The translations under genes were made by a program, and so were the position numbers. A stretch of DNA of 64,000 nt from Haematococcus lacustris. Taxonomy: Eukaryota > Chlorophyta > Chlorophyceae > Chlamydomonadales > Haematococcaceae. Positions 58,801 to 64,000 of this stretch are shown piece by piece. Below the pieces are notes generated by a model. That model saw nothing but the letters and a program-made list of their open reading frames with translations, ran no database searches and was not told the DNA's origin. Each line of letters starts with the position of its first letter. Position 1 is the first letter of the stretch. The stretch is taken from assembly GCA_030144725.1 (NCBI GenBank), contig JASKMD010000204.1, positions 75,001-139,000 on the forward strand, read 5' to 3'.

Positions 58801-61569
58801 TGCTGCCGCCTCAGTGCTGCTGCTTGATGAACAGCTGCGCCTCCCAGCTGCTCCAGCCTAGCCAGGCCGGGGCTGTCTACAATGATATGCACATAACTCG
58901 TTTTAGACGCAGTAGTAGAGAAGTGATGCCACTTGTAGCAAAGAAATTGGCAAGTTGCTGTGCACAGCTTCACAAGCCGCTCTGCATGTAAACAAGGGCA
59001 CGAGGGCAAGGCCATGAGGGTCAGGTCAGGGTCTGGGCCAGGGTCTGGGCCAGGGTCAGGTCAGGGTCTGGGCCAGGGTCAGGGTCGGGTCAGGGTCTGG
59101 GCCAGGGTCTGGGCCAGGGTCAGGTCAGGGTCTGGGCCAGGGTCAGGTCAGGGTCTGGGCCAGGGTCAGGTCAGGGTCTGAGCTATGGTCAGGAGGGTCA
59201 GGGCAGCAGGGCCAGGGTCAGGAGTCTGGGCCAGGGTCTGGGCCAGGGTCAGGAGGGTCAGGTCAGGATGGCAGGGTCAGGGCAGCCTAGAATCTGTGCG
59301 CTACCATCACTTGCCTGCGTCGAGAAAGTGCCGCCCCATGCTGACCGCTGGCTGCATGGAGTGTTTGTGCTGATAGTGTGGTAGGTGTAGCTTGCTGCTG
59401 CCCAGCCAAGCAGACTTTGTAATGTGCTCTGAGGTAAAGGGGCGAAGTCGTGGGGACAAACTCCGCTTCTTTCTTTCTGTTGCTGCCCAGCTCCTGCAGA
59501 TTGGCCACCAGGTCCTGGCCACTGGGCGGTCACTGGGGTCAGCAAACACAGGCTTGAGGGCGGTCACTGGGGTCACTGGGCGGGTTACTGGGGTCAGCAA
59601 ACATAGGGTTGAGGACGGAGTGGAGGTGCTGCCTTGTATGCGGGCCCAAGGCTGGTTGTGAAGAGCCATAGGTTGGGCTTGATGGCACTGGCTTGAGGAA
59701 GCTTGAGAAACAGTTCAAGTCAGAGCAACCTCACCTGGCTGCTGCCCCAGGAGGCGCCAGCTTCTCGGCATCAGGCGGGGTGCTGTGTGGCCGGCTGCTG
59801 GGGTTGCTGGTGGAGCGAGGTGGGCAGGCGCAGCTGCAGGGCTGCACGCTGCAAGGCCTGGAGGCGGAGGGCAGGCCCACGCTCCCGCTGCCACCACCCC
59901 CTCGACCAGGCATGCTGCCCTCCTTCGCACCGGCTGTGCCCGGTGAGTTGGCAAGGCCTGCCTGTCTGCCTACCTGCATGCATGCATGCCCATCCAACCT
60001 GCTCAAAGCTGTGCCCGGTGAATTGGGCAGGCCTGCCTGCCTGCAACCTCACTTAGCTGCCTGAAAGCCCGCCCAACCTGCTACATGGTCAGAGCGCTCT
60101 GCCCTGGTCTGGCATGGGCGGGCCTGGCCTCGCCTGGTTGGGTTAGGTTCGACAGGGCCAGGTCTGCTCTGATCTGGTCTGCTCGGGTCTGGTCTGGGCT
60201 TGATTTGCACTGCACTGCTCTGATCTGGTCTTGGCCTGCCCTGTGGCAGCTTGGGATCAGGGTCATGGCCGCTGCGCCCTACTCACTTACTCCCACAGCA
60301 GCACACCAGTGCCTCCTCCAGCAGCGCCTCCAGCGCCCGCAGCCACTGACACACTTGCCTGCAGGCGTGGCGGAGGTCACGGGGGACAGCTCTGTGGTGC
60401 GCGCCACCAGATGCAAGTTGGGCCGCCAAGGCAGTGGGCAACCCAGGTGGGGGGGCAGGAGGCGTGGGGGGAGGGGCGTGGGGGTGAGGAGAGGCGTGGG
60501 GAGGGGGGAGGAGGCGTGGTGAGGGGGAGGGGAGGGGAGGGGCAGCTCATGGGTGAGTGGCCCAGCTGTGCCTCCAGCTGCAGGGAAGGGCTGGCCAGCA
60601 GGCAGTGGGACATGTAGGCAACGCAGCCTTGGCGCCGCGCTGGTCTGGACATGCACGGCTGGGTGTTACTCTTCTCACGCTTCTTGCCCAACACCACCCC
60701 GCCCAGCTGACTGACCTCACATCACCTGGCAGGCAACCCTCCTGGCCAAGGTCATTCTGCTTGGCGCCCTTCTGGGCTCTTCAGCTGCAGGGGCGCCGAG
60801 GGCCAACTCAGCAGTGCCCTTTTCTGTAGAGCAACATGCAGCTCAGCGAGATTGGAAATTGACCACAAGCACCCTGCTGACCCTGTACTGACACCCTGCT
60901 GACCCTGTACTGACACCCTGCTGACCCTGTACTGACACCCTGCTGACCCTGTACTGACACCCTGCTGACCCTGTACTGACACCCTGCTGACCCTGTACTG
61001 ACACCCTGCTGACCCTGTACTGACACCCTGCTGACCCTGTACTGACACCCTGCTGACCCTGTACTGACACCCTGCTGACCCTGTACTGACACCCTGCTGA
61101 CCCTGTACTGACACCCTGCTGACCCTGAACTGACACCCTGCTGACCCTGTACTGACACCCTGCTGACCCTGTACTGACACCCTGCTGACCCTGTACTGAC
61201 ACCCTGCTGACCCTGTACTGACACCGTGCTGACCCTGTACTGACACCCTGCTGACCCTGTACTGACACCCTGCTGACCCTGTACTGACACCCTGCTGACC
61301 CTGTACTGACACCATGCTGACCCTGTACTGACACCCTGCTGACCCTGTACTGACACCCTGCTGACCCTGTACTGACACCCTGCTGACCCTGTACTGACAC
61401 CCTGCTGACCCTGTACTGACACCCTGCTGACCCTGTACTGACACCCTGCTGACCCTGTACTGACACCCTGCTGACCCTGTACTGACACCCTGCTGGCCCC
61501 CTGTGCAGGTGCTCACGGGGAGGGGCGTGGATCAAGCAGGATGGCACCGCCATTGCTGCGGGCTCCTGA
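55811..61569 (+). CDS. Right-handed parallel beta-helix repeat protein
   Basis: Eight exons join in phase to about 487 residues: 55811-55853, 56364-56680, 56827-56936, 57247-57727, 58136-58313, 59751-59942, 60365-60446 and 61509-61569 (TGA). Starting instead at ATG 56381 gives 467 residues. Short hydrophobic rungs with Asn/Gly turns recur: EISNGSIDLGSCVLVVQARN, LMHITNGASCQLEDCILECE, SWLEVRSCEVR, VMLDGCGVHGDTNFGVLAGK, CVELLNCEVSG, AQLQGCTLQGLEAEG and VTGDSSVVRATRCKLG. This rhythm, with a Cys-ending strand per coil, is typical of pectate-lyase-like and NosD/PbH1 beta-helix proteins. Carbohydrate-active and scaffold proteins both use the fold, and no catalytic residues are evident, so function is open. 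No signal peptide is seen. The first exon is tentative, and exons may be missing in the 58314-59750 intron. Confidence 0.72.
58999..59285. repeat. CAGGGTCTGGGC/CAGGTCAGG satellite in a beta-helix gene intron
   Basis: About 12 irregular copies of a 22-35 bp unit built from gggtctgggccagggtcaggtca. Lies in the intron 58314-59750. Confidence 0.85.
60866..61494. repeat. 22-bp minisatellite (TGACACCCTGCTGACCCTGTAC)n in the last beta-helix gene intron
   Basis: About 28 tandem copies with almost no variation; single-base variants occur near 61128, 61226 and 61313. It spans most of the intron 60447-61508 and ends 15 bp before the acceptor of the final exon. It opens three spurious minus-strand frames of about 230-250 codons. 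Confidence 0.97.
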
Positions 61570-62989
61570 GCGGCCATGCAAGACCAGCACACTGCTACTG
61601 CTGGTGCCCTGGTTGTTGAAGGGGGGGGGGGTAAGGGGCTGGGCTGGTGGAAGGCAGTGGGCTATTCAAGGTGAGGAATGACAGAGGATGGGGGTGGAGG
61701 GTGGAGGGCGTGGTGTGAGGGTTTATAGCGGTGGTCCATGGCCATCACAGGTGCTCGGAGGAAAAGCATGCAACTTCTGATGATTGTTTTTATCTGTCGT
61801 CACAAACTGAGTGAACTGCTCCATGGCAGGACTTGTGAAAGTGCACGCAAAAATAGAAGCCTGGCATCGCGGACTCTCCTCTCAAAGCTGCCCTCGAACC
61901 CATGGTCCTCGTGCGTATGTATTCCTGTCGGTCATGCGTGATTGCTACGTATCCGCTGTCCTACTATGTGCACCGGCATGAAATGTAGGAGCTCGATGTA
62001 CTGGAGTGGAAGTTGCACACACACCAGATAGGCACACACATCAGATAGGGGGAGCTTGGACAGTAGCCTCTGCAAGCATGAAGTCGCAGCTTGCGTTTTA
62101 TTCTAGCCTATTGATGTACCTTGATGTGGGCAGCTTGCGTTTTATAATTTTATTATTGCCTATTGATGTACCTTGATGGTTACAGTACCTCTGCCACCCT
62201 CTCCCGCCGCCAATTGTAGCTTGGAGGGTGGGAGGCACATGGCTGTGCCATGGACCATGGTGGGATGATCATCACTCCATGAATCTTTCGGGAAACCCAA
62301 GTTGCTGGTGGTATTGATGCACCTCGCGTGATGGCTAAGAAGAAGCAGAAGGGCAGAGACAAGCAAAAGAAGGGCCCGGCAAAGAAACTGAAAGGCTACA
62401 AGCGGCTGCGAGACAAGCCACCCAAGGCCCAGCAGCAGCAGCCTGTTGTGGCACAGTAGTGTGTGCCCCCCATTTGAGCTGTCATCAGCTTACAATCAGC
62501 GCATGTTTTTCATGCCAACTCTACACTATAGCCCTAACGGGTCAGGCAATAATGTAGGTGGTAGGCACTTGTGCACCATGTATCTGTGCATTGGGTATAC
62601 TCCACACAGCCCATATACACCATTTGAGTCGGGTCACTACTAGTGGTCCCTAGTATTCCCGCTAGTGGCCACTACTGGTCCTGCTCAAATGGAGGGTGAG
62701 GGACAAGGGGGCTGTAGGGTTCGGATGGGAATTGGTGCTTGCTATGTGACTTGTCGAAGAAGGTCAGGCGTTCCCAACTACCTGAAAACCACCCCCCTGT
62801 GATAGGAAGCCCGTATCTCCGCACCCACTCAGTCAAAAATACATGTAAACAGTGCTTTAAACAGAGGAGACTCAAAGCTACGAGATGGCCGACGCAGCAA
62901 AAACTATCTCGCTCTCAGCGGTGCTCAGTGCCTGCCCAAAGATCGACATTTGAATTCATGCGATTTTGCCTCATGCGAGGCGCGCCACA
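61570..62989. other. Intergenic region with one short lysine-rich frame
   Basis: No recognisable domain. CGTTTTAT.. and TGATGTACCTTGATG segments are duplicated at 62089-62120 and 62138-62177. A minus-strand 67-codon frame at 62672-62875 has ordinary composition but matches nothing I know. Confidence 0.45.
62331..62459 (+). CDS. Short lysine/glutamine-rich ORF (42 codons), possible terminal exon
   Basis: ATG at 62331 opens MAKKKQKGRDKQKKGPAKKL and runs to TAG at 62457-62459 with a Gln-rich end. The very basic composition resembles the tails of nucleolar or ribosome-associated proteins. The same frame is closed by TGA about 50 bp upstream, so if it is a terminal exon the acceptor must lie in between. 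No family assignment. Confidence 0.3.
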   Translation: MAKKKQKGRDKQKKGPAKKLKGYKRLRDKPPKAQQQQPVVAQ

Positions 62990-63816
62990 CTAGCACGCTT
63001 CGCCACACCGTTGTTGCTGGCACCTGCAACGCGCAGCATCAGTCGGAACATGATTTGCTTTTGGCATGTGGACGCGACGACGGCAGTCGTGACAACTGGA
63101 TACCACTACTAGCATTTGGAGCTGCTGCTGGCGCAAGTGCATTACCGGCTGCTCTACTCCGCTTAACAAGGTGCTAGGTGCAGTACGTGGTGTTGTCTCA
63201 CCTTGCTTTGCTGCCCTCGACTTGTTAGCTGCAGGTGCCTCACGCTTACGTGACGTGTTTGCCGCTGCCAGCTGCTGCTGCTGCTGAGGGGGTGCACCAG
63301 CAGGCACAGCCAGCTCAGGGATGGTGCCTGCAGGTGTCAGCTGCTGCTGAGGGGGCGCAACAAGGACTCCACTGGGGCATTGGAGATGGGGCTGGCAAGG
63401 TAATATTGTTCGAGGTGAAGGCGCAATGCGGGGCTGCCAGGGTCGCCGTTCACAGCCATGGCACGAATGTCAGTTATGCACCTGACACTGGAGGCTGCGT
63501 CGAGCAGCCCGTAGGGAGTGATTGGTAGCTGCTGTTCTGGATGCCACCTGCTGCAAAGCCGTATGCTCATCTTGCAGGCGTTGGTGTGCTGCCTGCAGGT
63601 CGTCTAGGTCGCCCTGCAACCCATCCACGGTGCCCATAAGGGACTGCTCCACATCCCGTAGCAACGCTGCACCTCAGCCTGCAGGTCACGGTTTGTCGCT
63701 TGTGCCCTACTGGCTGCAGCCTTGATGTTGTTAGGGCAATGCCGATTGCCAGCCCTTGGCGAGTTGTTTAGTGCATTGAGCTGGGCACTATGCGCCTTGC
63801 TCATTCTCTTCTTCAT
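62990..63816 (-). CDS. Coiled-coil/Gln-rich protein, apparently broken
   Basis: From ATG 63816 the frame reads MKKRMSKAHSAQLNALNNSP and reaches NRDLQAEVQR near 63660, where it must shift to continue into DVEQSLMGTVDGLQGDLDDL and HQRLQDEHTALQQV before a stop at 63470. The heptad-like Leu/Gln pattern suggests a coiled coil. A third frame (63307-62990) is Gln-rich with a basic TSRKREAPAANKSRAAK segment and could be a further exon. The shift at about 63660 would be fixed by two extra bases being absent, so it may be a pseudogene or a sequencing error. No family recognised. Confidence 0.35.
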
Positions 63817-63879
63817 GGTTAGGGAATGAGAGGGGGTGCGTGAGTTGCTGAGCGGGGCTACGGGTGAAGGAGAGGTAGG

Positions 63880-64000
63880 GGAGAGTGGGTGGGGGAGGTA
63901 GGGGATGAGGCTGAGGTAGGGGAGGCTGAGGTAGGGGAGGTAGGGGAGGTAGGGGAGGTAGGGGAGGTAGGGGTGATGTAGGGGAGGTAGGGGAGGTAGA
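63880..64000. repeat. 9-bp satellite (GGGGAGGTA)n running off the window
   Basis: Tandem gaggtaggg units with a few interruptions (gaggctgaggtagg) from about 63880 to the last base. Full length unknown. Confidence 0.9.

Noticed and set aside
58980..59285. Telomere-like GGGTCAGG repeats
   Set aside because: Unit length and sequence are irregular and do not match the TTTTAGGG-type algal telomere repeat; it is an intronic satellite.
60866..61494. Possible CRISPR array
   Set aside because: Units are contiguous with no unique spacers, and the genome is eukaryotic.
60752..61592. Minus-strand 226-254-codon frames made of a GVSTGSAGCQYRVSRVSVQG-type repeat
   Set aside because: Products of the 22-bp satellite read in phase 66; inside an intron.

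Overview
The window looks like nuclear DNA of a chlamydomonadalean (volvocine-type) green alga, possibly Haematococcus or a close relative. The evidence is indirect: genes with many short exons and conserved GT-AG junctions, GC-rich low-complexity introns, a sperm-tail PG-rich axonemal protein, an OPR-like Gln-rich protein, a PAN-cyclophilin fusion, TGTAA poly(A)-type signals, and a Fanzor/TnpB-like C-terminus of a kind I associate with Haematococcus proteins. No bacterial operon, CRISPR array, rRNA or convincing tRNA is present. All exon models were made by hand from reading frame, splice signals and phase, without transcripts.

Layout. 1-1183 (+): the last three exons of a Fanzor/TnpB-like RuvC protein, with a hAT-type MITE in its second intron. 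1184-5354: no recognisable gene. 5355-11757 (-): an 11-exon secreted or vacuolar gamma-glutamyl hydrolase. 12091-16905 (-): a large Gln/His-rich protein with OPR-like helical repeats. 17226-25080 (+): a 10-exon PAN/Apple-cyclophilin fusion, head-to-head with the OPR-like gene, with a polypyrimidine satellite in one intron and a dead DDE transposase in another.

25081-36125 is a transposon-rich interval. A full-length Ty1/copia element (28624-34264, 249-bp LTRs, 5-bp target duplication, half-tRNA-type primer site) sits inside an older terminal-inverted-repeat element (27410-34428), next to a LINE remnant. 36126-38386 (-) is an unrecognised gene with a 15-nt microexon. 38645-41350 (-) is a seven-exon SHIPPO-type axonemal protein.

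43018-55603 (-) is an SRPK-family kinase. The intron between its DFG and SPEV segments holds a 5.6-kb GC-rich minisatellite with a higher-order repeat. 55811-61569 (+) is a parallel beta-helix protein, head-to-head with the kinase. 61570-64000 holds short, broken or lysine-rich ORFs and a 9-bp satellite running off the end.

The genes do not form a pathway; they are ordinary housekeeping, ciliary and organelle-related genes of an alga. What stands out is genome architecture: nested insertions, very large intronic satellites, and local duplications that copy exon 3' ends together with their splice donors. The Fanzor-like fragment is the best candidate for unusual biology, but only its C-terminus is in the window.
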